Shown here piece by piece: positions 55,001-63,241 of a DNA stretch of 64,000 bases. The translations under genes and the position numbers were made by a program. The notes beneath the pieces were generated by a model, which saw only the letters and a program-made list of their open reading frames with translations, ran no database searches and was not told where the DNA came from. Position 1 is the stretch's first letter. Every line of letters begins with the position of its first letter. Source of the DNA: Rosistilla carotiformis (GTDB lineage Bacteria > Planctomycetota > Planctomycetia > Pirellulales > Pirellulaceae). The DNA lies in NCBI RefSeq assembly GCF_007753095.1, contig NZ_CP036348.1, positions 62,001-126,000 on the forward strand, written 5' to 3'.

Positions 55001-58000
55001 GGTACCGGTTCCGTGGGCTTCGACCAAACCGATCGATGATGGTTCGACGCGGGCTTGTTCGTAGGCGCGTCGCAGGGCGCGGATCTGTCCGGTGGCGTTG
55101 GGGGCGGTCAGCCCTTTGTCCTTGCCATCGCTACTGCTGCCGATGCCGCGGATGACTGCGTAGATCTTGTCGCCGTCGCGCTCGGCATCCGCCAAACGCT
55201 TCAGCATCACGATGCCAAGGCCTTCGCTGAGCACGATCCCGTCGGCTTCGGCGTCGAACGGCCGGCAGCGTCCCTGCGGCGAGAGGGCGTGCGTTTTGCT
55301 GAAGGCCATAAAGGCGTAAGGCGTTTGCACGGTGTCGGCACCCATCGCAAACGCGACGTCGGTGGTTCCCAGTTGCAATTCGCGGATGCAGGCGTGGACG
55401 GCGGCCAGCGACGAGGCGCAGGCGGCGTCCAGGGCGTAGTTCGATCCGCCGAGGTTAAATCGGTTGGCGACGCGGCCGACGGCGACGTTCATCAAAATCC
55501 CGGGGAACGAATCTTCGGTCCATTCGGGCAGATGGTTTTTCACCGCGTCGTAGATCGCTTGGCCGCCGATCGGCAGTTCGGGAGCGGTTTCGATGATCGG
55601 CAACGAGCTGCGGATGCCATACATCACGCCCATCGGGCTGCCACCGCCGCCGATGCCCAGCACCGCACATGCTGTTTCGCGGTTGAACGGTCGGCGATCG
55701 TAACCGCCATCGGCCAGCGTTCGCTTCATCGATTCCAGCAGCAACAATTGCAGCGGTTCGATCGACGCGATACTCCGCGGCGTGATCCCGTATTCGAACG
55801 GATTGAAGACTTGGTCGGTCAGGAAGCCGCCCCATTTGCTGACGATCTTATCGGGAGCTCGCGGGTCGGGATCGTAGAACAACGTCCAGTCCCAGTGCGA
55901 GTCGCGAGGGACCTCGGTGACGGCGTAGTGCTTGTTAAGGATGTTCTCCCAGTACTGCGCCAGTTCGTTGCCGCCGGGATACATCGCACTCATCCCAACG
56001 ATCGCGATATCGCAGGGGGGCGGAGCGTCGACCGAATCGGTGAAGCTGGGTTTGGGAGCGACGTTCAAATTCGCCGAGGCTTGTTGCAGTCGCTGCGTTC
56101 CGGTCTGGCTGACATCGGCGTGCAGTTGGCCGATCGTCGTCACGCTGTCGCGGAGCGCGGCGACTTGGCCGACCATGTACATTCCGCGTTCGTATTGCTT
56201 GTCGCTGGAGACGTTTTCCAGTTTGCTTTTGCCACCATCGCTGGGCGTCGATCGCTCGATTCCCTTGCTGGCGACGCGCAGCCGCCCGATATTCATCCAT
56301 TCCAGTTCGCGTGTGATCTCGTCGGCTGTTTTGCCTTCGCCAGCCAGACGTCGCCGCTCGCGATCGAACAGGTCGCGGTAAGGGGTTCGGATGCAGCGGA
56401 TCGCGTGGCCGGGACCGGTTTCCAGAAGGACGGTGTCGTGGCTGCGGATCGCTTCCTCTTGAAAGCGTGGCACGATCGCGCCGGCTTCGACAGCTTCTTT
56501 GGTGAACAGATAGGCCGAGCCCATCAGCACGCCAACTTTGGCGCCCAGTTGCGACAGGCGTCCGGCGACCGATGTTGCCATCGCGGCGGAGAGGCCGTCG
56601 TGGATGCCGCCGGCGAACAGCAGATGCAGCTTGGCGACTTCTCTGGGGTTCTTCTTGGCAAATGCTTCGAGCACGACCAGCAAGCTTTCCCACAGCACGA
56701 AGCTGCTGCGCGGTCCGACGTGTCCGCCGCACTCGCGGCCTTCGAAGACGAACCGCCGTGCATCGTCGCGGAGGAACATTTCCAGCAGCCCCGGCGAGGG
56801 AGCGTGCAGGTAGGTTGGGATGTCGAGCGCTTCGAGTTCTTTGGCTTGGTCGGGACGCCCGCCTGCGATCAGGGCAACCGGTGGCCGGTGCTCTCGAATC
56901 GCAGCGATCTGTTCGTTGCGGATCTCTGGCGGCAGGAAGCCCAGCAGGCCGGCGCCCCATCCGCGATCGCCCAGCTTGGCTCGCGTGGCTGCCAGGATTT
57001 TGGAGGCTTCGGGGCCGCGCATCAGAGCCAGCGCGATCAACGGCAGGCCTCCTTCGCTGGCGACCGCTTCGGCAAACTCCGCCGTATCGCTGACTCGCGT
57101 CATCGGTCCCTGAACGATTGGCAACCCGATGCCGTGGCTGGCGGCGAGCGGTCCGTCGGCGTCCAACGGATTCACTTCGGCTGCCGCTTGGATGTTCTCA
57201 CGCGATTGATCGATGATGGCGGTGACGGTGCCGCGAACGTCGACGCAGCGCTGGGCCAGCCCCGCGGCAAAGGCGAGGTCTTGGCCGGCGATCAAGACGC
57301 GCGGGTCATCGTTTGCGGCGACTGCTTGTTCGACGCCGTCGGTCCAGGCTTGTGCAAACGATTGGTCGGGGGCGGATTCCTGTTTGGCCAACAGGTTCAG
57401 TTCGAGTTCGCGCAGTTGTTGTACGAGTCCCGCGCTTGGCGGCGCGGCAAATCGGAAGCATCGCCCCAACGCTTCGCCCAACAAATGAGTTTGGCTGCCG
57501 TCGTAGGATCGGACCCAGGTGGCGGCTGCGGTGGAGAGTGGCGATGCCTGGGCCAAGAGAACCTGAGAATCGATGACGACGCCGCGAGCGCCGGCTGCTT
57601 CGCAAGCTGCGGCGGTGTGTGGGCCGATTCCACCTTGGGCGTAGGCGGGCAGACGCTGGCGAGTCGCGTCGTCCAATCGGGCCCAACGCTGCAGCAGCAA
57701 GAAGGTGGTTTCGCTGGCGACCCAGCCTCCCGCTTCGTTCCCCTTGAGGATCACGCCATCCAGCGGCAGGCCGATCGCTTCTTGAAGCGTCTCGCTGTGC
57801 GTGATCTCTGCCAGCAATCGAACGTCGTTGCCGAGCAGACTGCGCAGTGTCGCGACTCGTTGGGTTGTGATCTCGCCGGCCAGGATCACCGCATCGAGCT
57901 GAGCCGCATGTTGGGCTAAACGTTCGACATGCCGTGATTTGGTGTTTTGATCGATGCGCGCGGCGAACGGATTGTTCGTAAACCGCGCTAGACGATCGAT

Positions 58001-58132
58001 CGACGCGCTGATCGATGTGTGGTTCCAGGCGAAATCGAGCGTCCCGATCGCGCCAGCGCGGCAGGCGGCAATAGCGAGATCGATCGATGCGAGACGAGGT
58101 ACGGTGGCAACAAAAATATCAGTCGGGAGCAT
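52088..58132 (-). CDS. PUFA-synthase-like type I polyketide synthase: tandem NMO-like, KS, AT, ACP
   Basis: The 2014-residue protein is a large modular synthase. Residues about 1-250 and 320-640 are two TIM-barrel domains of the nitronate monooxygenase type (the fold of PfaD enoyl reductases): AQGGIGPHTAAACEAAGARG in the first, GRECGGHVGPRSS and LLFAGGIHDGLSAAMATSVA in the second. Residues about 705-1150 are a ketosynthase with active Cys in DAACASSLAAV (near 900) and His in EAHGTGT and IGHSKCAAG. About 1290-1600 is an acyltransferase (LFPGQGAQYPDML, GHSFGE near 1375). A Pro/Ala-rich stretch leads to one ACP with LGIDSIKRVEIL near 1954, the PfaA-type site for phosphopantetheine. No dehydratase is seen. 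The frame stops three codons after an A10 run, and the ketoreductase lies in the -1 frame downstream. Confidence 0.9.
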   Translation of the reverse strand: MLPTDIFVATVPRLASIDLAIAACRAGAIGTLDFAWNHTSISASIDRLARFTNNPFAARIDQNTKSRHVERLAQHAAQLDAVILAGEITTQRVATLRSLLGNDVRLLAEITHSETLQEAIGLPLDGVILKGNEAGGWVASETTFLLLQRWARLDDATRQRLPAYAQGGIGPHTAAACEAAGARGVVIDSQVLLAQASPLSTAAATWVRSYDGSQTHLLGEALGRCFRFAAPPSAGLVQQLRELELNLLAKQESAPDQSFAQAWTDGVEQAVAANDDPRVLIAGQDLAFAAGLAQRCVDVRGTVTAIIDQSRENIQAAAEVNPLDADGPLAASHGIGLPIVQGPMTRVSDTAEFAEAVASEGGLPLIALALMRGPEASKILAATRAKLGDRGWGAGLLGFLPPEIRNEQIAAIREHRPPVALIAGGRPDQAKELEALDIPTYLHAPSPGLLEMFLRDDARRFVFEGRECGGHVGPRSSFVLWESLLVVLEAFAKKNPREVAKLHLLFAGGIHDGLSAAMATSVAGRLSQLGAKVGVLMGSAYLFTKEAVEAGAIVPRFQEEAIRSHDTVLLETGPGHAIRCIRTPYRDLFDRERRRLAGEGKTADEITRELEWMNIGRLRVASKGIERSTPSDGGKSKLENVSSDKQYERGMYMVGQVAALRDSVTTIGQLHADVSQTGTQRLQQASANLNVAPKPSFTDSVDAPPPCDIAIVGMSAMYPGGNELAQYWENILNKHYAVTEVPRDSHWDWTLFYDPDPRAPDKIVSKWGGFLTDQVFNPFEYGITPRSIASIEPLQLLLLESMKRTLADGGYDRRPFNRETACAVLGIGGGGSPMGVMYGIRSSLPIIETAPELPIGGQAIYDAVKNHLPEWTEDSFPGILMNVAVGRVANRFNLGGSNYALDAACASSLAAVHACIRELQLGTTDVAFAMGADTVQTPYAFMAFSKTHALSPQGRCRPFDAEADGIVLSEGLGIVMLKRLADAERDGDKIYAVIRGIGSSSDGKDKGLTAPNATGQIRALRRAYEQARVEPSSIGLVEAHGTGTVVGDRTEATSVATVLDESGARRQSVAIGSVKSMIGHSKCAAGVAGLIKAAMALHTKTLPPTLVETPSPAIDFPNTGLYLNTETRPWINGEDHPRRAGVSAFGFGGTNVHLVLEEYTEDFANPPEVARAHWPAELLVWRAANPAALRTELTRIHAWLAAGVMPELPELAASLADAFEKTTASGCVAAIVAKDLGQLTDHLAIAIEKCEATPLAISDPRGIYLAEIEPETAGKVALLFPGQGAQYPDMLAELLLAFPAAHAAVDHAAAVYDEHFASRFAQLIYPPSPFTDADRDANRKALADTAVAQPALAATSWAALQVIDALGIRADVVGGHSFGELVAVAAAEALTYDDLLSLAAARGDAMRSAAQPQPDGGFAGAMAAVSADAATIQKELSAAGLAEAITIANDNSPQQIVISGPIAAVDSAIEKLTAAGMRVVKLDVSCAFHSPQVAAAGIAFAEKLESLAWKAPQRTVYSNTTAAKHPAAPAEMLATLKSHLASPVRFRQQVAAMYADGVRTFIEVGPGSALTGLVGQTLQGHPHTAVSIDRRGRDSLTQLVHTLGRLITAGVDGIRPSALFAARAPQRIDLRKLNSQIGHPDYPKNAWMVNGMRNRPINEPEKHYLGQRHPDADKPRPAATGNGQPAKQEPAAKPSAAAATAKPIAAAAELQKPQQVPPQKPRQTKPLPPAASAAPQRPQKPTAPTPVVPSDQNTMQRTSSATNRLPQETNGSAQAPAAAYHDEATAVMLGYQQLMRQFLQTQRDVMVTYLQGEAPEADNGMLPQAAQPQIAQRPQPTYAAISHNGENGHAAKPAPAVPAAAPVAAAPPTAAAPAPAPAPTAAPEPTPAAPTPAAATPAVAQPAAAAPTDNGQAAPASIQQAEEALLELVADRTGYPVDMLDMEADLEGDLGIDSIKRVEILGNLAEVLQLAGDGEDLQDTLELEKLTTLRTLQGIVDYLEEAIFSDDAKKKVKS
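52100..52109 (-). other. A10 slippage site linking the two polyketide synthase frames
   Basis: On the coding (minus) strand ten A residues occupy codons GCA AAA AAA AAA. In frame, V-K-S and a TAG stop follow at 52088-52090. If the ribosome slips back one base, or the transcript gains one A, reading continues through S-E-V-V-A-Q-A-D-A-A-V-E directly into the ketoreductase frame without a stop. The run contains the slippery heptamer A-AAA-AAA in the correct phase. Whether the shift is programmed, a mutation or an assembly error cannot be decided here. Confidence 0.75.
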
Positions 58133-58558
58133 ATCCGTTGGCTCTGTTGGAATCCCAAGTCATTTTCAGGTAGCGCGGGCACCATTAGGACAGTTCAGAT
58201 TACACGTAATCAAACCGCGCATGTTGGCCCGCCGCGAGATACACAAGCCTAGGTTTCAAACGAGGCGTAAAACGCAAATATTCAGCAATTTGCAGTGCCA
58301 AAGCTTTGCTAGTCCTCCGTGTGGCAGGCGACACAATCGCAGGAAGAGGGCGTTGTTTCAGGCATCAGGCAAAAGCAAATCGGTAACCTAATTCTATACA
58401 TGCGGTAGAAAAGGCAATTCCAGCCAGCGGAACTTCAGCGATTTACGCGAAATTCGGCATCTTGAATGCTCGCGGCACAGCGGGATTGGGAATGAAACTT
58501 GCTCGGTTGGCGAATGGTAGCCTTTTTCACAGGTTTCTTTCTCTTCCGTGCATTGTTT
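58133..58558. other. Divergent intergenic region upstream of the polyketide synthase
   Basis: About 425 bases separate the divergent starts of the polyketide synthase and the M42-type peptidase. Promoters for both should be here. I see no gene, palindrome or clear promoter boxes. An in-frame ATG at 58499 would extend the peptidase gene into this region. Confidence 0.5.
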
Positions 58559-59653
58559 ATGAGCACCATACCTGAACAGCCCAGCATGCGAGCCCAATTC
58601 TCCGACGCGTTCGACAGTCCGCTGGACATCGAGGGCTTTTTGTCGACGCTGCAGATGCTGATCCGCGAGCCGGCGGTTGTCGGCACCGAGGATTCGTTTT
58701 TTCGGACGCTGCGTCGCGAACTGGAAGAAGTGGGGGTTCAGATACAGCATTACCAAGGCGTGTTAGTGGCTAAAGGGAAGGATCCCGATCGTCTAATCCT
58801 CTCGGCGCACATCGACCGACACGGATTGTTATGCACCGGACCTAACGAGTTCCAGTACGCGGCCTTTATCGCGGGCAACCAAAGCGAACAGACGGGAGAG
58901 TCGGTGTCGGAACAGCTGATGGAATCGATCGCCGATCGTTTTTGCGGCCAACGGGTACAAGCACACCTGCCTTACACTGGCACCTATCAGGGGCAAGCGA
59001 GCATCACGCGTTCATATGTTTGCCCCGAACGTCGGAATTTAATTTTTGAACTCGACGGTTTGGATTTTCTACATCCTGGCACTCCGATTTCGTTCTTGGA
59101 TCGGTTGCGGATCGAAGAGGGTTGCCTATCGGCTCAGCTAGACAACGTGCTGAGCGTGGCGATCATCATTCATCTATTCCGTCACGGTTTCCAGGGGACG
59201 GCGTTGTTCACGGCGCAGGAGGAGGCGGGGCGCAGTTGGCGGTACGCGTTGGCTTGGTTTCAGCGGCAACAATTCTGGACGGATCGCTTGATTGTGCTGG
59301 ATACCAGTCCTTACCCCTCACGAGCGACCGCTGAAAAGCAAGACGTTGTGCTGCGAAGGAAGGACGCCAACGGAGCGTTTGCAGAACCGTTAACCAATGA
59401 ATTGGTGACGCTGTGCGAATCGCTGGGGGTTCGCTACAGCTTCAAAGATTTGTACGTGGAAATGTTGAACGCCAGTCGCGACAAGCCGTTGTCCTTGGGA
59501 CGGACCGAATTGGGGCGTTTGGTCGCCGCGACCGACGGCAAGATCAACGGTGCGACGTTGCAGATTCCCACCACCGGATATCACACCACCAACGAAACCA
59601 CGACGTTGCAGTCGGTGACATCGACGTTGAAATTGTTGATGGCCTTGGCGTAA
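58559..59653 (+). CDS. M42/M20-type metallo-aminopeptidase-like protein
   Basis: The 364-residue protein (start chosen at MSTIPEQPSM; the ATG at 58499 would add a hydrophobic stretch of 20 residues) looks like a co-catalytic zinc peptidase of the M42 group. Likely metal ligands are H84 and D86 in LSAHIDRHG, the Asp in SAQLDNVLS, the Glu pair in FTAQEEAGRS, the Asp in IVLDTSPYPS and the His in TTGYHTTNET. The order and spacing match M42 aminopeptidases, which trim peptides in the cytoplasm. Overall sequence similarity appears low, so the substrate is uncertain. It is divergent from the polyketide synthase and convergent with the epimerase gene. Confidence 0.78.
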   Translation: MSTIPEQPSMRAQFSDAFDSPLDIEGFLSTLQMLIREPAVVGTEDSFFRTLRRELEEVGVQIQHYQGVLVAKGKDPDRLILSAHIDRHGLLCTGPNEFQYAAFIAGNQSEQTGESVSEQLMESIADRFCGQRVQAHLPYTGTYQGQASITRSYVCPERRNLIFELDGLDFLHPGTPISFLDRLRIEEGCLSAQLDNVLSVAIIIHLFRHGFQGTALFTAQEEAGRSWRYALAWFQRQQFWTDRLIVLDTSPYPSRATAEKQDVVLRRKDANGAFAEPLTNELVTLCESLGVRYSFKDLYVEMLNASRDKPLSLGRTELGRLVAATDGKINGATLQIPTTGYHTTNETTTLQSVTSTLKLLMALA

Positions 59654-59695
59654 TCCAAATCAATGGGCGGGGTGGTTGCCGAACGGCGGATCGAT

Positions 59696-60706
59696 TTAGC
59701 CGACCTGGTAGTATTCGCGATACCAATCGACGAAGCGGCTGATGCCGGTTTCGATCGACGTCTTCGGTTGGAAGCCGACGGCGTCGACGAGGGCTTGCAC
59801 GTCGGCATAGGTCGCCGGGACGTCGCCTGGTTGCATGTCCATGAAGTTCTTTTCCGCGGTCCGGCCCAATGCCGTTTCGATCGCGCCGATGAACTGGTTC
59901 AATTCCACCGGGTTGTTGTTGCCGATGTTGTAGATCCGGTAGGGGGCTTTGCTGGTTCCCGGATCCGGTTTGTCGCTGGACCAATCGGGATTGGGAGCCG
60001 CGATCTGGTCGGCTGTTCGGGCGACGCCTTCGACGATGTCATCGATGTAGGTGAAGTCGCGCTGCATCCGACCGTGGTTGAAGACGTTGATCGGGCGGCC
60101 TTCGAGGATCGCTTTAGTGAACAGGAAGAGCGCCATGTCGGGGCGTCCCCAAGGGCCGTAGACGGTGAAGAACCGTAGCCCCGTGGTCGGTAGACCGTAG
60201 AGATGGCTGTAGGTGTGAGCCATCAGTTCATTCGACTTTTTAGTCGCAGCATACAAGCTGACCGGATGGTCGACATTGTGATGAACCGAAAACGGCATCT
60301 TGGTGTTGGCGCCGTAGACGCTGCTGCTGCTGGCATACGTCAGGTGTGGAACTTGTGTGTGCCGGCAACCTTCGAGGATGTTTAGAAATCCGTTGATGTT
60401 GCTTTGGATATAAGCCGCAGGATTTTCGATCGAATAGCGAACGCCAGCTTGCGCGGCGAGGTTCACGACGCGATCAAATTGATGCGACTGGAACAGTTCC
60501 GTCATCGGACCGGAATCTTCCAGGCTGATCTGCTGGAATTCGAAATTGGGATGGCTTTTGAGTTGCGACAGTCGGCTGTTTTTGAGATCGACCGAGTAGT
60601 AGTCGTTCAGGTTATCGATGCCGACGACGCTGTGATCGCGGGCCAGCAGGTATTGGGAGAGATGGAAACCGATAAAGCCTGCGGCTCCGGTGATCAAATA
60701 CTTCAT
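59696..60706 (-). CDS. NAD-dependent epimerase, UDP-glucuronate 4-epimerase-like
   Basis: The 336-residue extended SDR protein starts with the Rossmann motif [15 protein letters not shown] (residues 7-21). It has the Ser-Ser-Ser segment in YASSSSVYG (near 124-132) and the catalytic Tyr/Lys pair at Y152 and K156 (YAATKKSNE). The sequence [19 protein letters not shown] and the segment [20 protein letters not shown] are hallmarks of UDP-glucuronate 4-epimerases, which interconvert UDP-GlcA and UDP-GalA for surface polysaccharides. UDP-glucose 4-epimerase is less likely. It stands alone on the minus strand, with a small gene and glmS upstream on the same strand. Confidence 0.92.
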   Translation of the reverse strand: MKYLITGAAGFIGFHLSQYLLARDHSVVGIDNLNDYYSVDLKNSRLSQLKSHPNFEFQQISLEDSGPMTELFQSHQFDRVVNLAAQAGVRYSIENPAAYIQSNINGFLNILEGCRHTQVPHLTYASSSSVYGANTKMPFSVHHNVDHPVSLYAATKKSNELMAHTYSHLYGLPTTGLRFFTVYGPWGRPDMALFLFTKAILEGRPINVFNHGRMQRDFTYIDDIVEGVARTADQIAAPNPDWSSDKPDPGTSKAPYRIYNIGNNNPVELNQFIGAIETALGRTAEKNFMDMQPGDVPATYADVQALVDAVGFQPKTSIETGISRFVDWYREYYQVG

Positions 60707-60846
60707 GGTCGAATTCGTCCGTCCAGTGGCGGGGCCAGCGAAGACACGGGCCCCGCGGGATCATCCCAGATTGCGGGAAGGTTTTATTGAAAATCTCGTT
60801 GTCATCGGCAAAACCAGTCCGCTACCGGCAGGCGTCGCCAACCGTT

Positions 60847-61041
60847 TTAGCGAGGTTCTTCGCCAGCCATCTGTGGTTCTTGGTTTGGCACAATCCGCGT
60901 AACCGATACTTTGTTGCGTTGCAGTTCGTCGATTTGCGCCGACATGCGTTGGATCAGGTTGGCGATTTCCGAACCGGCCGAATCGCCGATATTGACCATC
61001 AGAGCTTTGCGTGAGTTATAGCTTAAACCATTTGTCTTCAT
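60847..61041 (-). CDS. Small protein of unknown function
   Basis: A 64-residue frame begins at 61041 (MKTNGLSYNSRKALMV) and has a strong ribosome binding site, AGGAGAT, six bases upstream. This is better than for most genes in the window and supports the start; a longer frame from 61101 is possible but less likely. The protein is polar and probably helical in its middle (SEIANLIQRMSAQIDELQRN), with no signal peptide or membrane helix. I recognise no family. It lies between glmS (95 bases upstream) and the epimerase gene (about 140 bases downstream) on the same strand. Confidence 0.6.
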   Translation of the reverse strand: MKTNGLSYNSRKALMVNIGDSAGSEIANLIQRMSAQIDELQRNKVSVTRIVPNQEPQMAGEEPR

Positions 61042-61136
61042 CGGTTTATCTCCTGTTGTGAAGCGGAGCGTTCCGGTCGATTGGCCAGCCGGAAACGCCA
61101 ATATTAATGAACTGTACTACCTAAAGCTTGCGGATT

Positions 61137-62996
61137 TTACTCAACCGTAACACTCTTCGCTAAATTACGCGGTTTATCTACATCGCAACCGCGTGCCAAT
61201 GCGATGTGATACGACAGCAGTTGCAATGGCACGACGCTAACGATCGGTTGCAAGAATTCGGGAACCTCGGGGATCCGGATCACATCTTCAGCGATCTCGG
61301 TGATCCGGTTGTCGTCGTGCGAGGTGATCGCGATGATCGGGCCGCCACGAGCGTGCACCTCTTCCATGTTCGACATCACTTTGTCGTACACCGTGCCGCG
61401 GGGGATGATGAAGACGCTGGGCGTCTGTTCATCCACCAACGCAATTGGTCCGTGCTTCATTTCCGCCGCGGGATAACCTTCGGCGTGGATGTAGCTGATT
61501 TCCTTCAACTTCAACGCCCCTTCGAGCGCGGTAGGGAAGTTGTACTGTCGACCCAAGTACAGGAAGTTCGTTGCCGATTGGTACTTGGCGGCAACCTCGC
61601 GGACCTGTTGGTCACAGCTGAGCGCCTCTTGAACCGCGGCGGGGACGCGTTTGATCTCTTCGATCATTTGCTTGCCGGCTTCGAAGCTCAGGTGTCGCAG
61701 GCGTCCGAAGTAGAGAGTCAGCAGGGCCAACACGATGCACTGGGACGTGTAAGCTTTGGTGCTGGCTACGCCGATTTCAGGACCCGCGTGCAGGTAGACA
61801 CCACCGTCGGCGTTTTGAGCGATACTGCTGCCGACGACGTTGCAAAGGGCCAACGTGCGGTGACCTTTGCGTTTCATTTCACGCAGCGCCGCCAAGGTGT
61901 CCGCCGTTTCGCCGCTTTGCGTAATCCCAAACACGATCGTGTCCGATTCCAACGGAGGATTGCGGTATCGAAGTTCGCTGGCATATTCGACTTCGACAGG
62001 AATCCGTGCGAACTCCTCCAGCAGATATTCGCCCACCAGTGCCGAATGCCAGCTGGTTCCGCAGCCGGTCAGGATGATGCGGTTGACCGAACGCAGTTGT
62101 TGCGGGGTGAGATTCAAACCGCCGAAGATCGCCGTCGCGTTTTCTTCGTCCAAGCGGCCGCGGATCGCGTTCTTGAGTGCTTCGGGTTGCTCGAAGATCT
62201 CTTTGAGCATGTAGTGATCGTAGCCCTCGAGACTGACTTGGTCTTCGCCAACTTCCAATGGCTGCACGTCCAGGCGAACACGACCTTGATCTCGATGGGT
62301 GACGGTCATCGAATCGGCGGTCAGCATGGCGATCTGGTGATCGGCAAGGTAGACGATTCGGTCGGTGTGACCGGCCAAAGGGGATGCGTCGCTGGCGACA
62401 AAGTGCTCGCCGCGGCCGACGCCGATGACCAAGGGGCTGCCAAATCGGGCAGCGATCAACAGATTCGGTTCGTCTTTAAAGATGATCGCCAGGCCGTAGG
62501 TGCCGCGCAGTTTGGCGACCGCTCGTTGCACAGCCGACAAATAATGAGCGTGAGGGTCGGTCTCGCTGGGGCTTGATTTTGACAGTCCCTCGGCAATCAG
62601 ATGGGCGATGACTTCGCTGTCGGTGTCGGATTGAAAGTGATAGCCTTTGGCGATCAGATCCTCTTTCAGGATCTGGAAGTTTTCGATCACGCCGTTGTGA
62701 ACCAGCGTGACCAGATTGTCGCCGCCCACGTGGGGGTGTGCATTCGGCTCGGTCGCCGGTCCGTGCGTGGCCCACCGCGTGTGGCCGATGCCCAGCGTGC
62801 CGGAAACACCAGGCTGTTTTTCCAATGCCGCAGCAAGATCGTCGATCCGGCCAACGCTCCGGCACTTATGAACTTCCGCTGCGTCATGCAGGGCGACTCC
62901 CGCACTGTCGTAGCCGCGGTATTCCAAGCGACGCAAGCCGCTCATCAAAAAATCGAGCGAATCCCGTTTTCCGATGTATCCGACGATACCACACAT
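61137..62996 (-). CDS. glmS: Glutamine--fructose-6-phosphate aminotransferase (isomerizing)
   Basis: The 619-residue enzyme makes glucosamine-6-phosphate from fructose-6-phosphate and glutamine, the first step to UDP-GlcNAc for peptidoglycan and lipopolysaccharide. The start MCGIVGYIGKRDS places the catalytic Cys2 of the Ntn glutaminase domain after Met removal. GIGHTRWATHGPATEPNAHP and LVHNGVIENF follow. Two SIS sugar-isomerase domains make up the second half (IILTGCGTSWHSALVGEYL, GITQSGETADTLAALREM). The C-terminus ends DKPRNLAKSVTVE, as expected. Length is normal. I did not find a glmS ribozyme upstream; the 240-base gap to the helicase gene shows nothing I can name. Confidence 0.97.
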   Translation of the reverse strand: MCGIVGYIGKRDSLDFLMSGLRRLEYRGYDSAGVALHDAAEVHKCRSVGRIDDLAAALEKQPGVSGTLGIGHTRWATHGPATEPNAHPHVGGDNLVTLVHNGVIENFQILKEDLIAKGYHFQSDTDSEVIAHLIAEGLSKSSPSETDPHAHYLSAVQRAVAKLRGTYGLAIIFKDEPNLLIAARFGSPLVIGVGRGEHFVASDASPLAGHTDRIVYLADHQIAMLTADSMTVTHRDQGRVRLDVQPLEVGEDQVSLEGYDHYMLKEIFEQPEALKNAIRGRLDEENATAIFGGLNLTPQQLRSVNRIILTGCGTSWHSALVGEYLLEEFARIPVEVEYASELRYRNPPLESDTIVFGITQSGETADTLAALREMKRKGHRTLALCNVVGSSIAQNADGGVYLHAGPEIGVASTKAYTSQCIVLALLTLYFGRLRHLSFEAGKQMIEEIKRVPAAVQEALSCDQQVREVAAKYQSATNFLYLGRQYNFPTALEGALKLKEISYIHAEGYPAAEMKHGPIALVDEQTPSVFIIPRGTVYDKVMSNMEEVHARGGPIIAITSHDDNRITEIAEDVIRIPEVPEFLQPIVSVVPLQLLSYHIALARGCDVDKPRNLAKSVTVE

Positions 62997-63241
62997 TCAA
63001 CCATCTCCCACATTACCGCCAAGGCGATCCGTCAATCGAAACTGTTCGAATTGGGGGGAAGCCTAGCAACCGTGCCGGTCGGATGGCCAGACCAATCTTT
63101 GGTAGGGCCGCAAATAAAACGCCCAGCTTACCTACATGTATGCTGCCGCTGGTCTGTGAGGGAAGAAATTCACGGTTTTATGTGGGAATATTCCAGCGGA
63201 AATGGAAATTGCCCATCGATTCCGCAGCAGGAGGCTAGGCG

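Noticed and set aside
55055-57919. Open frame of 954 codons on the plus strand opposite the polyketide synthase
   Set aside because: It is the mirror frame of a GC-rich coding region. The translation has no known motifs, whereas the minus strand shows all the synthase active sites.
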